A DNA stretch of 64,000 bases from Nomia melanderi (taxonomy: Eukaryota > Arthropoda > Insecta > Hymenoptera > Halictidae). A program made the translations under genes and the position numbers. Within the stretch, counting starts at the first letter, position 1; each line of letters opens with the position of its first letter. Shown piece by piece: positions 1 through 12,530 of this stretch. The DNA is taken from NCBI RefSeq assembly GCF_051020985.1, contig NC_135007.1, positions 1,981,001 through 2,045,000 of the forward strand, in the 5' to 3' direction. The notes under the pieces are model-generated. The model saw nothing but the letters and a program-made list of their open reading frames with translations. It did not search any database and was not told the origin of the DNA.

Positions 1-132
1 CGGTAAACTAAAGCAAAACAAAGAAGAATTATATGTTTATGTGAAAAAATAAGTAATTCATCGTTGAAAAAGTTAGCGCTATTTAGAGTTTTAAAATGAC
101 GTGTATACTTGTTAAATGCAGTTAACTGGTAA
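1..132. mobile_element. Family A TTAA miniature element, truncated by window edge
   Basis: This is the right part of a roughly 215-bp element seen again at 40354, 46267 and 58355. It shares with them the run AAGCAAAACAAAGAAGAATT, the A-rich stretch ending in ATAAGTAATTCA, and the terminal GCAGTTAACTGG. The right flanking TTAA has decayed to GTAA. TTAA flanks with CC...GG ends are the known signature of piggyBac-type non-autonomous elements. The left end lies outside the window. Confidence 0.75.
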
Positions 133-3100
133 CAATGAGTATTAGACGAATGCACATAATTAATCAATAACCACATCGTCTACTGTCATTTTTTTTGTCG
201 GGAGAAAATTTAAAGATGCGTGTTCAATGGGCGCTGCGAAAATTCGTGTGTGAGTCTAGAATTCGACCAATTAGCGAAATTCTGGCCATTTTCACGATAA
301 AGTGTCTGACTTCCATGATTTAGCTGCGGAGCCGGAGGAAGGAAATTATGCCAACGAAGGAAAGTTGCGCTCGTTAAGTTTGTTCGAGCGTCTTCACGGA
401 CGTATGTGCATGGTAGAGCATTGCCGTGAATTATCATCCTGTTCCCATTGACACAACTCAGGTATCTGGAAACTACCAACTAATTATTCTGCTGTTTGAT
501 GAAAATTTTAGGAAGCGCCACACTCTGGCTTTACTGAATTGACTTAATCGCAGGCAAATTGCTACCGGCAGCATTCTACCGATTTAAGGTTTCCGTTTGA
601 AAACAGAAATTTATCTCTTAACTTATAACAACATAGAAATTTTATTATTATTTATATATATTATATATATTATAGTATTGGAAAATGGGATAAAACGTAG
701 AAAGAAGTAAGATTTAATTTCTTAGATGTTTATGATGTGGATTTACAAACCCAAGGTACAATTATAACAATATATTAAGAACTTCAAAATCTCCATTGTT
801 TAAAGAAAGATAGAAGGATAATTGCGGTTAGTACAAATCATCTTAACAAATGAGATTAACTAATAAATATATCGTGACAGTAATGATTAGAATAAAATGA
901 GTGATTCATCTTATTGTATTTTAGGACTATTAAAGCATACAATGCAAATTCCATTTGTTTTACAAATTTGGTGATTATGTGTAATGTTCGCTTTTTTTCA
1001 TTTTTGTATATACAAATATCACGTACCAAAGGATTTGACCAAATAAATATATGAAGAGAAATACACGTACCTATATCAAATAATAGATAAAACATATGAA
1101 CAGAAACCAATAATATCACTAAAAGATAGATGTAATAAAAAATTCGAAGTAGAAAAATTGTCGCTGAAGAAAGGAAGTAAAAATGAAAGGAAATCAAATT
1201 TTTTAGGAAATTAAGAAATTCTGTATGTAGATTGAAATTATGTATAGGTATACAGTATTATTTAAAAAATTTATTTAGTGTTTAAATGAAAAGTTTTAAT
1301 CACTCTTTACAATAAGAAATAACTTTATAATACATATAAGGAAAAATCAATTGTACGTTGCACATATTCAACTTTTAAAAACATTCAATTGCAATTATTG
1401 ATTTGTAGCTTCATAAAAACGGATGTAAGTTCCTTAACTGTTTAAACAAATATTTTTGATTGCTGATAATGCAGCGAAAGAAATGGGCTTAGAGACCCAG
1501 ACGCATAAAAACTATGAAATCCATACGGAATTATTCTACGAACAGTGAACAATTATTGACAGTGTCCTAATAACAATTCAAATATATCGTACCCTTAACG
1601 AGAACTGAACTCGAATATTTTCCAATTTAACCGGCACGTAATTATCAAGATGTTGAATTAAAATGACCAGGGATCACGACCTTAATTAAATTTCATCTGT
1701 TTCAATTACCGTGTCGAGAATTCATTTTAGTTGGGAACCTATATTGTAGAAGTGATGTGAATTCTCTCCGTTTTTCACGTACAAACATTTCACAGGTTTG
1801 TAATTTTATTTTCCAATTAAATAAACATCCTGATATCTAGCAGCGGTAACAAGAAATATAAATATCAAAGGTGTACAAAAGTATAGATAAAGAATGCGAA
1901 ATAAAGTATTCGAGAAGTGCCAGACAGCTTACAATTGAACACGTAGTTTTCTATTGACTAATTGATTATACTGAAAAAGCAAACACAGCTCGCAATTAAG
2001 GGTAAGAAATATATTCAGTTGAATATTGTGAAAAGAAATTACAACGGGACAATCAAATTAAATTGTAAAACATATCCTTGGGCGATGAACTCTGTTATGT
2101 AATGTTTTATGAATAAATTTCGTTATTTGAAGCACGTATTTGAATATCAATATATTTTTATCATTTTGACTGCAGGGTGTAAACATATTCTTCAGTAAAT
2201 CGAGATATACATTTAAGTATGTTATTGCAAATTAAATTTCTTGTTTAGCTATAGACAAATAATTTTCAAGATATTCAACCAAAGAAGATCTGCACCTCAA
2301 ATTTTAAGATTGTTTTAACTGTCTCGGTAGTATAAAGTTTCAATAAAATTTGTGATAATCACTGCACGACAGAGACATTGTTCGACAAATTAAATTTAAG
2401 TTACAAATCACAGTATCAATTTTTATGATTTTAAATATGTGATAATTCAAGAAAGCTGTTTCTCTGAATTTTCTACACAAATTGAAACGTTTCTTGAAAT
2501 TCAATAAAATCTATTATTCTCAGAATAAAAAGAAAAGATTGCATTATGAAAGCATATTTATCTTACGACGCGCTGCGAGTAACATGGTATCCTCGTGCAA
2601 GGAGGTGTAAGTACATATTGATCGAAGCGTCGTGTGATAAAATTTAGAATCTTTGAAGACATTTCAGAGAACACACACCTGTGTCTACATCAGTTCATCG
2701 ACAACTTATAATTTAAAATTCAACTCCTATGGTCGCAAAAGCTCTGCTCTTGTGGGATGCAAATATGCTACAAGATATCCTTCGACGTGATTACAAAGAC
2801 ACGCGTGGTGGAACTATAAAGTACACGTCTAATCACTGCTAATGTTAAACGCAACACGTTTGCATCTGATAATGCACAATATTTCATTTTTCAAGTACAT
2901 CTAAAGCTTTAACATTGAATTGGAATTAGTCGCGCAACTTAAAATCACAATAAAAAAAATATATGGTTACAGTAGAACATCAATGGTTACCCGAAAATGA
3001 CGTTAAAGACGTACATATATCATACGTTAGACAGAATATACGTATACTTCAAAGATATTGAACACATTCTAAAGTGAAATAATATTTAAATTAACAATTT

Positions 3101-3268
3101 AAAGACATAAATGTTTCAATACTTTTTTGTAAAGGTTAAGAAACTGCTTCGATTAATGTATGCAAATTTAGTAAAAAAAGTACATACAGTTATGCATTTT
3201 AAATATACCGATGTCTAAAAGTGTATAAATTTCCATCATCATTTATTTTAAAAGTATAGTTAATCTAA
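133..3268. other. AT-rich stretch without recognised gene or element
   Basis: I see no convincing coding exon here. A moderately GC-richer patch at about 210-480 carries an 89-residue minus-strand reading frame with no family resemblance. The 12-mer TTAACCGGCACG at about 1627 recurs at about 46868, but neither occurrence has a visible inverted partner. The rest is low-complexity A/T-rich sequence. Confidence 0.5.
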
Positions 3269-3624
3269 CAAGGGAACCTTTTCAATCAGCACACGCCAAT
3301 TTTGATAAAACCTATGTGAGACATAGTTCTCAAGAAAATATTGTGACACGTATTTTTTCTTATCGGCCAACATCCACTTTGAAGGGCTGAAAAGACCCCT
3401 CAAAGTTGACGGTTGAAAGTATATTTTTTACAATATCTCTGAAACTACAGGGTATGGAAAAGAAATTTTCTGTTTAAACTACCTGCCACAAAATGAACAA
3501 TTTAGATTTCTTTTTTGCGCTCCCTAGTTTCAGAGGTGTCGCAAAAAATATATTTTCAACCTTCAACATTGAGGGGTGTTTTCATTCGTTCAAATCGGCG
3601 TGTGTTAGTTGAAAAGATACCCGA
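3269..3624. mobile_element. Fold-back (long inverted repeat) element
   Basis: The ends are inverted copies of each other: left AGGGAACCTTTTCAATCAGC followed by ACACGCCAATTTT, and right, read on the minus strand, CGGGTATCTTTTCAACTAAC followed by ACACGCCGATTTG. A second pair of arms lies inside. CCCCTCAAAGTTGACGGTTG at about 3395 matches, inverted, the CAACCTTCAACATTGAGGGG segment at about 3557, and ATCTCTGAAACTA pairs with TAGTTTCAGAGGT. Most of the 356 bp could therefore fold into one imperfect hairpin. There is no reading frame. This is a non-autonomous fold-back-type DNA element of unassigned superfamily. Confidence 0.75.
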
Positions 3625-5091
3625 GATAGTAAGTTGGACACTACAGCCTGCACTTCATATAAAGCGTTTCCACGTTTAAAAGTAACAAACTCGTATGCCA
3701 TGAAATTTTGACGAATTTTTCATTGTATTACTAATTTACTAGATCCAATAATTAAATTCCATTTTGTATAAATAGAATTATATACTTTTCGTTAGTGTAT
3801 TAATTAATGCATTTAAATAGAAATTCAACACTTTATAAAACATACTTGATTTTAAACGGTTTTTGAAACGATATACCTCAAGGGATATTCGTTTTTGTTA
3901 CCTTTTAAGCGTGAACATGCTGGACATGAAATGAAACAAACGCGTTCTCACTGCTTGGCACATTTCAGTCAGCAATGACTACAATAACCCGTGCCATTCA
4001 AACGGTTAAAGTTGTCAGACAAAATCCATTTTATATCACTCGTTACAATTTTGTACAAAAAATTCTTTGGATCACGTCACCATGGACGTAGTTCCATCCC
4101 GTCAGTCGTATTGGTTGTCCACGCTGAGCACGTGTAAAATCCACTAGCTTAGCTTTTCAATAATCTTTAAATTTTGTATCGCTATATTACTAAGTACAAA
4201 CGATCTTTAAAAATTAATTTTTTGTAATCATATGCCATCATAATGGCGACTTCGAGCATTGATATCTAAAATTAAAAGCTTACAACTTCGATGCATAATT
4301 CAGAGTTTTATGGAAAATGATTTTGAATTTTAAAACATTCTCGTCTGCAAAAGGTACATATTAACACGTCGAAATTTCAAAACATAAGAGAAATATCTGA
4401 ATTTAAAACAATGAATACAATTTAGGCTATGGACTTAACAAGGTATTCATAAAAATGTTTCATAAAAATTTCTTGCATACTGATTTTGTACATAGAAAGC
4501 TTGACATATTACGTAAAAAATGATACATCTTTATACTCTAACACTAAACAGAAACTATAAACATAACTACTTCTACAATAAAGTTAAAAAATTTGTGAAG
4601 GAAATATTCCTTGTCTGTGTTGCTTATACTCGTGTTAACGACAGTTACTAAACTGTGAAAACGTTTAAATCTCGCGCAAGAAATTGAAAAGTGGTACAAA
4701 AATCAAAGAGATACCAGTGATAAATTTACGGCAATATTCTAACACAGAGCTGCACAATTAATATATTAGCACCGACGGAATAAATTGCAATTTTATTTCA
4801 ATATGCCACAGAATATAAAACCTGAATTTTTATCATTTAACCAGTTTTTATTTCATATTCAATCTTTCTGTATTCAATTCTTTTATATTCAATTATTTTC
4901 TTTTTCGAAATTATTTCTTTGATCGAAAACTGAGTAACAACTCCATTTGTATGAATCTCAGAATACGAAATTAATGCCCTTAAACGGGGCAGTCGTCGTA
5001 CTTGCAATACATATGGCTGTTTCTCAACGGAATAATCGCTGTGCACGTGTTTGTGGTGGTATGAACACTTACGAACAAAATAGATTCCAAT
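3625..5091. other. AT-rich stretch without recognised feature
   Basis: No exon, RNA gene or repeat was identified. Short minus-strand frames near 4837-5046 are K/E/I-rich translations of AT-rich DNA and are not considered genes. Confidence 0.5.
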
Positions 5092-5423
5092 ATATACAGG
5101 GTGTTTCTAAATTATTGCACATAAATGCTAGGGCGTACACAACTCACTAAACCGAGTAGTCGATAGTGGTTAGTAATGGTTATGATTTAGCATATGAAAC
5201 AATATATTGCACATCGTTGAATTCGTCTCAGAACTTACAATTACAATGTAAAAAAAGAGATACGATTCCATTTAAAAAAATTAATTTTACCTTGATACCC
5301 CCTTCCACTATCTATCAATAAACACAACATTAATACTACAACATGTGCCCCTTCATATGAAACAACTTTTGAAAGAACATTTTTTTTTCTTTGTACACAC
5401 TTAAACAGTACGCCTTGTATATT
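5092..5423. mobile_element. Small inverted-repeat element with ATACAGGGTGT end
   Basis: The left end ATATACAGGGTGTTTCTAAA is matched, inverted and degenerate, by the segment ending CGCCTTGTATATT at about 5410-5422 (minus strand AATATACAAGGCGTACTG). The interior is AT-rich and non-coding. CAGGGTGT-type termini are common on insect repeats, but I cannot assign a superfamily. The end match is only about 60-65 percent, so the right boundary is approximate. Confidence 0.45.
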
Positions 5424-7078
5424 GACACTGGACGAGTAAATATTTTCGTTTGTACATATAAATAATTCTTGAAAATAAAATGGTTTAAAAATATTTGTCA
5501 TCATACAATCTTCTGTAAACTAAAATCCTGTAAGGTTGTTACTAGAATTCCCTTGTGGGTTTTAATAAACATACAGATTTAGTAAAATAATTTATACATA
5601 AATCAATCACAGATAAATCCTCGTAACTGTGAATAATTATTGACTGTTAATAATTTAAAAGTAATCTAATAATTTGAAGATTCTTAATATTTCTTTCATG
5701 TTTTGTCCCACTTATAGACTCATGCCATGTAACTTATATATACCTTAGTGTATTATATTTTAATAAAACATTTAAATCTCTTCAAACACTATTCGACTGT
5801 ATTAGCACTTGTGATAACGTAAGCACCAGCGATGAGGTAAAGCTCTCGAATGAATTCGAACTCTGGCAAAACATTAGTTAGCAGTGACGAATATCATTCT
5901 GGTAAAACATAATACAAAACACCTCAGTAAATTTAGGTCGGTAAATCGAAAAGTCCAGCTTTAGTGAATCAGTAAAGGGTAGAAAATGTTGGATACAGCC
6001 TTTGGTGTAACTATAAAGATTCATCCGAATCACACTACACTGAATTGAAAAAATTTCTTTTCCTTACTCATTGATCTACAACATAACATTGTATTTCCGT
6101 TCTCATAATATTTGGTATTTAAAAAAACCTCGGAGAACACTGTAACAACTGTACAAATTGATACAAACTAAAACGTTTCTATACTTGAATGAACTTTCAC
6201 GATAGTGCAAAGAAATTACGAAGATTTATTCAGTAAATGCAAATGTGATTTAATACTAACTTCCTCTAACTCTTTATTAATTCTAAATAGGCACTGGCGT
6301 ATATGTAAGAGTTGTTAATTTATTTCGGAAATTTCAGACAGAAACGAAAAAACATGAATATTATTCCTTTACATTACTTTCTAAATATCAATAGTATATG
6401 TACCACCTTTCTTCTACCAATATTGAAGCATCAAAGTAAATGTTAGACGTACAACAAAAACAGATTTTCAGTTTCTTCACTCTATTGAAGATAAACTAAT
6501 TTCAATCGACAATGTTGCAAAACACCGCCGTTCTGCATACAAAATACAAATCTCTAAGAACGGTACATTTATACTACACGAACAATGATTTATTCCTGCG
6601 TTTACAATTCAAATATTACACTCGTGCTTTCTATTATCTCACACGTGCACACGTCGAACGTTATACGCGGGCCAGTATTCGTACAACCGACTGTAATCGA
6701 AGTTCCACGCCGCACGGAGGACAATTTTGTCGTTTTAGGTGGCCACAAGGCAATTTAAAATATTTCGACTAAATTGAAAATTTTTTTTCCCCAAGACAGT
6801 TGAATGTGTGAGGAATAAGATACCAATAGTTTTTTTCGTCCATGTTTGTCCTCGTCCATATATGTTCATACATATTTTACCAGAGTGAAAGCTTTACAGG
6901 TAAGTATGTAATTTACTTTAAATAATACATGATCGTTTTATTATCCATCTTCTTTTAATTTTTTTTATTTAAACATTATTTATAACAGTACTTATACGTG
7001 TAATACTTCATGAATGGTTTTGATATGCTTCAGCGTGAAATCCAGCCTTTTTTCAACCACTGCCATATTTAGCAAAGA
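5424..7078. other. AT-rich stretch without recognised feature
   Basis: No gene is supported. The plus-strand frame 6512-6772 has no recognisable domain, and its GC-richer part (6640-6740) is too short to judge. Confidence 0.45.
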
Positions 7079-7490
7079 TTTATGTTTATTATAGAAAAAA
7101 ATCTTGCTCCAATTTTCCCCCTTTTTTGGAACATTTTTTCAATACCGTGACACGATACATTCGAGCACCCGGTCCCGACCGGATTCTCCTATAATGCATT
7201 ATTATTGTTTTGTACCTATTGTACCTATCATATATTATATAATTGATTGTTATTTGTTAATTATTGCTAGTAATAATATATTATTACTTATTATATTATT
7301 GTTATTGTTATTTATTACGTTTATAATGTTTAATATAACTCACTTTATAAAAATATAATTTCATATACAGTTTATGTTTATTATACAAAAAGATATTTTC
7401 CTCGTATTTCCCCTCCCTTTTTTTAAACATTTCTTCTATTTCACGGCAAGAACCGTTTGAACACTTAGCCACGGTCGGATAATTATATAA
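7079..7490. repeat. Direct duplication, period about 293 bp
   Basis: The segment at about 7079-7200 (TTTATGTTTATTATAGAAAA, then a C/T-rich run, then CGGTCCCGACCGGAT) recurs at about 7371-7490 (TTTATGTTTATTATACAAAA, a C/T-rich run, then CCACGGTCGGAT) in the same orientation. The AT-rich filler between them was probably part of the first unit. The copies have diverged by substitutions and small gaps. Pairing of the two landmarks at each end supports one ancestral tandem duplication. Confidence 0.7.
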
Positions 7491-7526
7491 TTAATATAGT
7501 GTAATATAGTGTAAATAATATTTAAT

Positions 7527-7528
7527 AT

Positions 7529-7563
<35 letters not shown>

Positions 7564-7593
7564 TTTTTTATTTTATTTATTTATTTATTTATT
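7527..7593. repeat. (ATTT)n microsatellite
   Basis: A tetranucleotide array of ATTT/TTTA units runs from about 7527 to 7593, with one interruption (TTTTTTATTTT) near 7565-7575. It is a simple repeat with no coding meaning. Confidence 0.97.
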
Positions 7594-7684
7594 ACATACT
7601 TTACAATTGAGCATCATTATATATTATTCTATATATAACCATATTTCATCGTAAAAATTGGATGTGTAATTGCTTTTAATATTA

Positions 7685-8470
7685 GCCGGCTAAAACGGCA
7701 TAATTGTCCATTGTGCGTCGTCTCATACGTGGACAACGAACAACAGTAAACCTTTCCGAGTCAAATGAAAAATCTCCGATAGCGAAGAGGGTAACGTGTA
7801 AAAGGGCGTGCAATCGTCTTGGCAAACGAGCGAGCACAAGCGGAGGCCCGTTGGCTAGAAAAGCCAGGACACTTCGGAGTCGCTTAATCGCGATTGCTCG
7901 CACAGATATGTGTGCTTATATACGTGCACGGCGAGGCGGCCGCAAGGCCAAACCACGAGATGCCTCGCGATTGGTCGCACCGGCATCGTACGATGGTCCC
8001 GTATCGTTATAAATAAGATCCATTGCCCCTACCCCCTGACATCCACCCCCCTGGCCCCGTGTACGCGTTGCTGCGTCAGCGCGTATGTTAACTGGATACA
8101 TAGGAACGCACGTCGACGCACGAGCCTCCGTATCGGTTCGGTAAAGAGAGAGGACAGAGAGAGGCGAGGGGCACACCGGCTGGCGCACCGTGCGTGCACC
8201 ATCATCGACGCTCCTGGACACACGCTACTCGCGTCGCAGACGATAACACCGTGAAAGTGTATCGGGTTAATGAAACTTTCTAGCCGGCGACGCGCCGCTC
8301 CTCCCGCACCGTCTTCGCCCCTACTCCGTTTGATCTCTCGCAGTTTCCGGTCGTGGGCGATAAGACGGGCGAGAAGGAACTCGCTACTCTTACCGTCACG
8401 CGGGGAAATGCACGAGTATCTATGTACGTACTATCCTCCAACAATGTTTGGTAACTTGTCCCTCGAACTG
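7685..8470. promoter_or_regulatory. CpG-rich block, candidate promoter or noncoding exon
   Basis: Base composition changes abruptly from A/T-rich to G/C-rich with many CpG dinucleotides (for example GCCGGCTAAAACGGC at the left and CTAGCCGGCGACGCGCCGC near 8280). A GAGA-type purine run, AGAGAGAGGACAGAGAGAGG, lies at about 8145-8165. Several overlapping frames of 60-114 residues exist on both strands, but all are arginine- and serine-rich translations of CpG DNA with no known domain. In insects with CpG-depleted methylated gene bodies, CpG-rich unmethylated blocks often mark promoters; applying that here is inference. No TATA box or start site can be fixed. Confidence 0.4.
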
Positions 8471-8474
8471 AACT

Positions 8475-8625
8475 AGGTCTACCGACTTAATGTAATTAAC
8501 AAAGGTTCATTTACTTAAAATCGGTAAAACTCTCCGATTTGTATTATGTTTAGACTTACTTTAATCACAGTAATCGCGACAATTCACTGGCACTGTGTTT
8601 GAGAAAGTAAGATTGAAATTAATGA
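8475..8625. repeat. Dispersed hairpin repeat, copy 1
   Basis: The sequence from CGGTAAAACTCTCCGATTTG (8522) through AATTCACTGGCACTGTGTTT (8581) aligns almost ungapped, at roughly three in four positions, with 50941-51040. Just upstream, GGTCTACCGACTTAATGTAA is an imperfect inverted copy of TTACTTAAAATCGGTAAAA, so the left end folds as a hairpin, as in the second copy. Conserved structure plus conserved tail suggests one repeat family of unknown class. A SINE, Helitron end or miniature DNA element are all possible. Confidence 0.65.
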
Positions 8626-11530
8626 AACTGATATCGCATCGCTTCGAAGTCCCGCGTATCAACCCTTATTTCTATCTCACTTTATCGTATTTTGTTTCAT
8701 TTGCGATCTTCATTTACGTGAATCAGCCAATAACAAACGCGACCGAAACCGAGGCGTCAACGTTCATCGGGAGTGGAAGTGTCCCCTTGACGCACTTGCC
8801 CCTTCAGTTCGAGGGACAAGTTACTGAACGTCATTTGAGGACAGTGAGTACCCGTGATCGCGTTTCAAAGTCACGAGTCTGTAATCGCTGGCTATTCCGC
8901 GAAACTCAACGCAGAGCGATTCACAGTATGCTGTAAAACACCGAGTGACTCGGTCGGAAAAAAAGTACTGATTATTATGTGGAAAAGGGAATTCAACACC
9001 GATTTCGTTCATCTTGGTACCATGAGTCATATAGCTGCAAGACGAATTAACTCGATCGAATTAAAAATAGACAAATTGAATAAAATTATATACATAAAGG
9101 ACAAGTTAAGAGGTTTATGGTTGAAGTTTAACAATATTCAAGGTATGGAGTTAAAGCTCTGACTTGTGAACGATTTACACATTATCAAGGTTAATGTTTA
9201 AGTCTATTTTTATTAACTTTCCTTGTTATTAAGCCAAATTTTACGCCTACTTTTTTTAGATATATTAATTATGCATTTCGAATTTCTTTCTGCAAAAAAC
9301 TTTCGTTGCCTACCAAATTCGAAATTGACTAATTTCTACTGTATAGTCGTTCGTTTTCTTAAGCTCGAAAAGTACAAGAGAGAATTATTAGAGGTGGAAC
9401 AGGTGCACAGTACAGAATGGGGTGCAATTTATTCACACATGTCGCAGACGTAAGCAACGTTATCGTCATCATCATCGCCTATGTTAACGCGTATGTACAA
9501 TATATACATGCGTGAACCCAGCCTTGACATTTGAAATACCTAATCTGTTCATCTGAAGATTTAGGGGATAAATGGTTACAGAAAATATATTCAGTAGTGT
9601 CAGCGTTTTGTTTTCAAGATTTTTAATTAGGCATTTAAAGGTTACGATCGGAACTACACTGGAATAAATATAAACAGTTAACATAAATTCACGGTTCAAC
9701 ATGAACATTGTCAACTTTTAAATTAGTTATGGGAAGAACCTGCGTAGTTATGTTAATCTTCAACTTAAGAATGTAATCATGTATGTATCTATATATTCAG
9801 ATATACAGAGTATATCTAGTAACTGTGACAGACTATAATTAAATGCTTGTTATAGTTAGAAAAAAATCGTAAATCATATTGCAATACTCATTTTTCATAA
9901 ATGTATTAATGCTGTTGCACAGTACAACTTTACACTTCGCAACTTGATCTATGCATTATGATAAAACCTGTTAAGTTGTGTAAAGATTATCTTTATGATT
10001 TCTTTCTAACTTCAACAAGAGCAGAGTTAATAATTATTCCAGTTACTAGATACACTTTGTATATAGCAATTTGTAAAAGAACTAGGAAGTAGAATAAATA
10101 TTCGGATATTATTTTGCAATGTTATGTTAATTATATAATAATATATAAATAAATTTGATTGAAATTAAAAAAAAAAATTTGATCACGACTAAATATGACT
10201 GTAAGGAACTGAAAAAATTTGTTTAATAAAATTACTCAATGATAAAAGAATTATAATAATTGTACGAACTTAATATAGAAGCGATACAAGCATTTTTTAA
10301 GTATGTTAATTATCAAGTCTCTGCAAATGTTTAATGTTGCGATTGTATAAACGTCTAGATCGTGATTTCCCAACGAGCACATTGCGTGCTTGTTCATAAA
10401 GTGGGCAATGAACAGCTTCATTAGATGAATGAAATCTTATTATTATCTAGATGTTCATCCACACGAAACTTCGATACTATTATTATATCAAAAATAGAAG
10501 TATCTACCTAGAACCAAGTAAAAGAAACATCAATTTTCAGAAGCCGGGTTCAAAAGAAGGTCCATTCAATAAATTTTCAATTCAAAATTCTCCAAAACAA
10601 TGAATTTGAGAATAGCTCTTTAATATTTCCAATCGTAAAAAATGCGACAAATCAATGTTCTGATTCGCTAAATGAGAATACTCTCTTACAGCTCTTTATT
10701 AATCTCTTATCATTTAATACGATTGATTTATTACTTCACACATGAATACCATACATTTCCAAAATTCCGTCTATAATATAATATATTGGTCTATTAAAAA
10801 TCCCATGTATACTGACAGTATCTGATTATCTGTTACGTAATCTATGTCATTCTGATAAGACAACGCTAAGATGCTAATATGTACAGACTTCGCATGCACA
10901 CCCTGAAATAAGCTTATCGTGTTCAAATTCAATGCTACCATAATTGAATATTTGATTTACATAATTATAACTGAGTTTCATAGTTTTTAACGCCAATTAA
11001 AATATTAATGTTTGACAAATTATGCTATACTGAGACTTCAACTAGAAATGTTAGAGTTGTATAAAAGGTCAAAGAATATTCATAGCAGAATTTTTATCTA
11101 GAAACTACATATTCAATTGCATCATAATGTACTTTGATGACTCATTTCATACATTCTTCATGAAAATAATTGAATTAATCACTCGGCGACTCAGCTGTGG
11201 GAGCGTTAAATCGGTGACTAGTAGAATACTCCAATAAGAAACTGTGTGATATATCGCGTAAAAAGTGCCCGTAAAAAAATTGACAAAGTGTAACTACTAA
11301 TTTACAACCTGTCAATTACAAAGAAACTACAGCGGAATGTTTAAACCGATGCAATGAATCGCGCATTAATGAATATCTGTTATAATTTGCAAAGAATAGA
11401 CGGTAATAGATTCAAAATACTTTATTGCAGACGGTCGTCTGAGATACGTAACCTCTATTATGATTATATTAGGGTACATTTATACTATCCCTACGAACAT
11501 GTAATATTTCAGCTCAGACAAAGATTTTTG
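8626..11530. other. No recognised gene; scattered short frames
   Basis: Frames of 64-113 residues occur at 8595-9453, but they overlap on both strands, start inside the preceding repeat, and show no domain, signal peptide or splice-consistent continuation. From 9500 to 11530 the DNA is A/T-rich and featureless by eye. Confidence 0.45.
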
Positions 11531-11623
11531 TGAATAATAAAAAGGGACCATTTATACATAACGTTCGTATCCAACGAACAAAGATATGAATATTATGTAT
11601 AGATGGTCCCATTTTATTAATCA
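11531..11623. ncRNA. MicroRNA-precursor-like hairpin (candidate)
   Basis: Positions 11531-11571 pair with 11583-11623. Of 41 positions I count 38 paired (including 3 G:U wobbles when read as RNA) and only 3 mismatches, around an 11-nt loop CAACGAACAAA. The core of the 5' arm is GGGACCATTTATACATAA and of the 3' arm TTATGTATAGATGGTCCC. Length, loop size and scattered mismatches fit an animal pre-miRNA, and either strand could fold. I do not recognise a known miRNA seed. The alternative is a very short palindromic mobile element. Expression cannot be judged from sequence. Confidence 0.45.
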
Positions 11624-12530
11624 GACGACAATTGAAAATCATTGTGGCTAGCCCTTTTCAATCCTCGAACTACGTTAAGTCTCTGCACTCCGAACATTTT
11701 GAATACCTGAATAATTCATTTCTATAGCGAAACTTTCAAGAGCCTAAAATTTCGTTTCCAAAAAAAATAATTACAAATATTCATAGATTCACATCTTTTA
11801 ATTTCTTTTGTCAATTTGCTTTATTCGAGTAAAAAGAAAAAAAAGCAATTTTACAATTTGAAAAACAATTTTCATCATATGAGATCTGTAATGCAAATTA
11901 TGTCTCTATAGTAGAGCCAATGGGGTAAATAGGGTTAAGACGAAGATTAAAGTTTATGTAGAATGCAAAGTTAAGAATGCAAAAAACTACAGATAAATGT
12001 GTATAGTACTTCTATCTTTCTCTTTTATTACTTTGCTAATTAAAAGACATAAACAGCCTGTAGAATTTATTTAAATTCCACTATATACCAACTTACAAAT
12101 ATATTGTAAGTGATAAAACACCGCAATTAGAGATATACCCCATTTTTTTATTATGTAGTCTATTATTAACTAAACACTGCCAATAATTATAGTCACACTC
12201 TATATAGGATAAAGACACCGAAAATACCATAACAGTTTTGAGCGAAACGCGTGACAGTTAAATTCTCCGTGAAATCCAATATAATGTTCGTTGAAAAGGA
12301 AAATTGTTGCGAATAATCCAATGTAATTAAAATCGATGGCACCATTAATCAAACACTGTAACGGAGGGCGTCGTTCGGGTCAGCGACAATATACCTAGCA
12401 TCCAGCCGACGTCTGTTATCTTCGTCGTTGTAGACAAAACGACGACGATAATGTCGTCTTGTGTTGTGTCAGCCCCGCATCAATCGAATACGTATACTTC
12501 GAAACCTATTGGCATACATTTAACACCGAT
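11624..12530. other. AT-rich DNA with one short GC-rich block
   Basis: Most of this stretch is featureless. At about 12361-12490 there is a CpG-rich patch with repeated CGTCGT/ACGACG words and a small hairpin, TCGTCGTTGT pairing with ACAAAACGACGA, at about 12423-12446. It could be a regulatory element or exon fragment, but nothing in it identifies a protein. Confidence 0.35.

Noticed and set aside
1627..1650. TTAACCGGCACG word, also at about 46868, as a possible further TTAA element end
   Set aside because: No inverted partner with TTAA was found within several hundred bases at either place.
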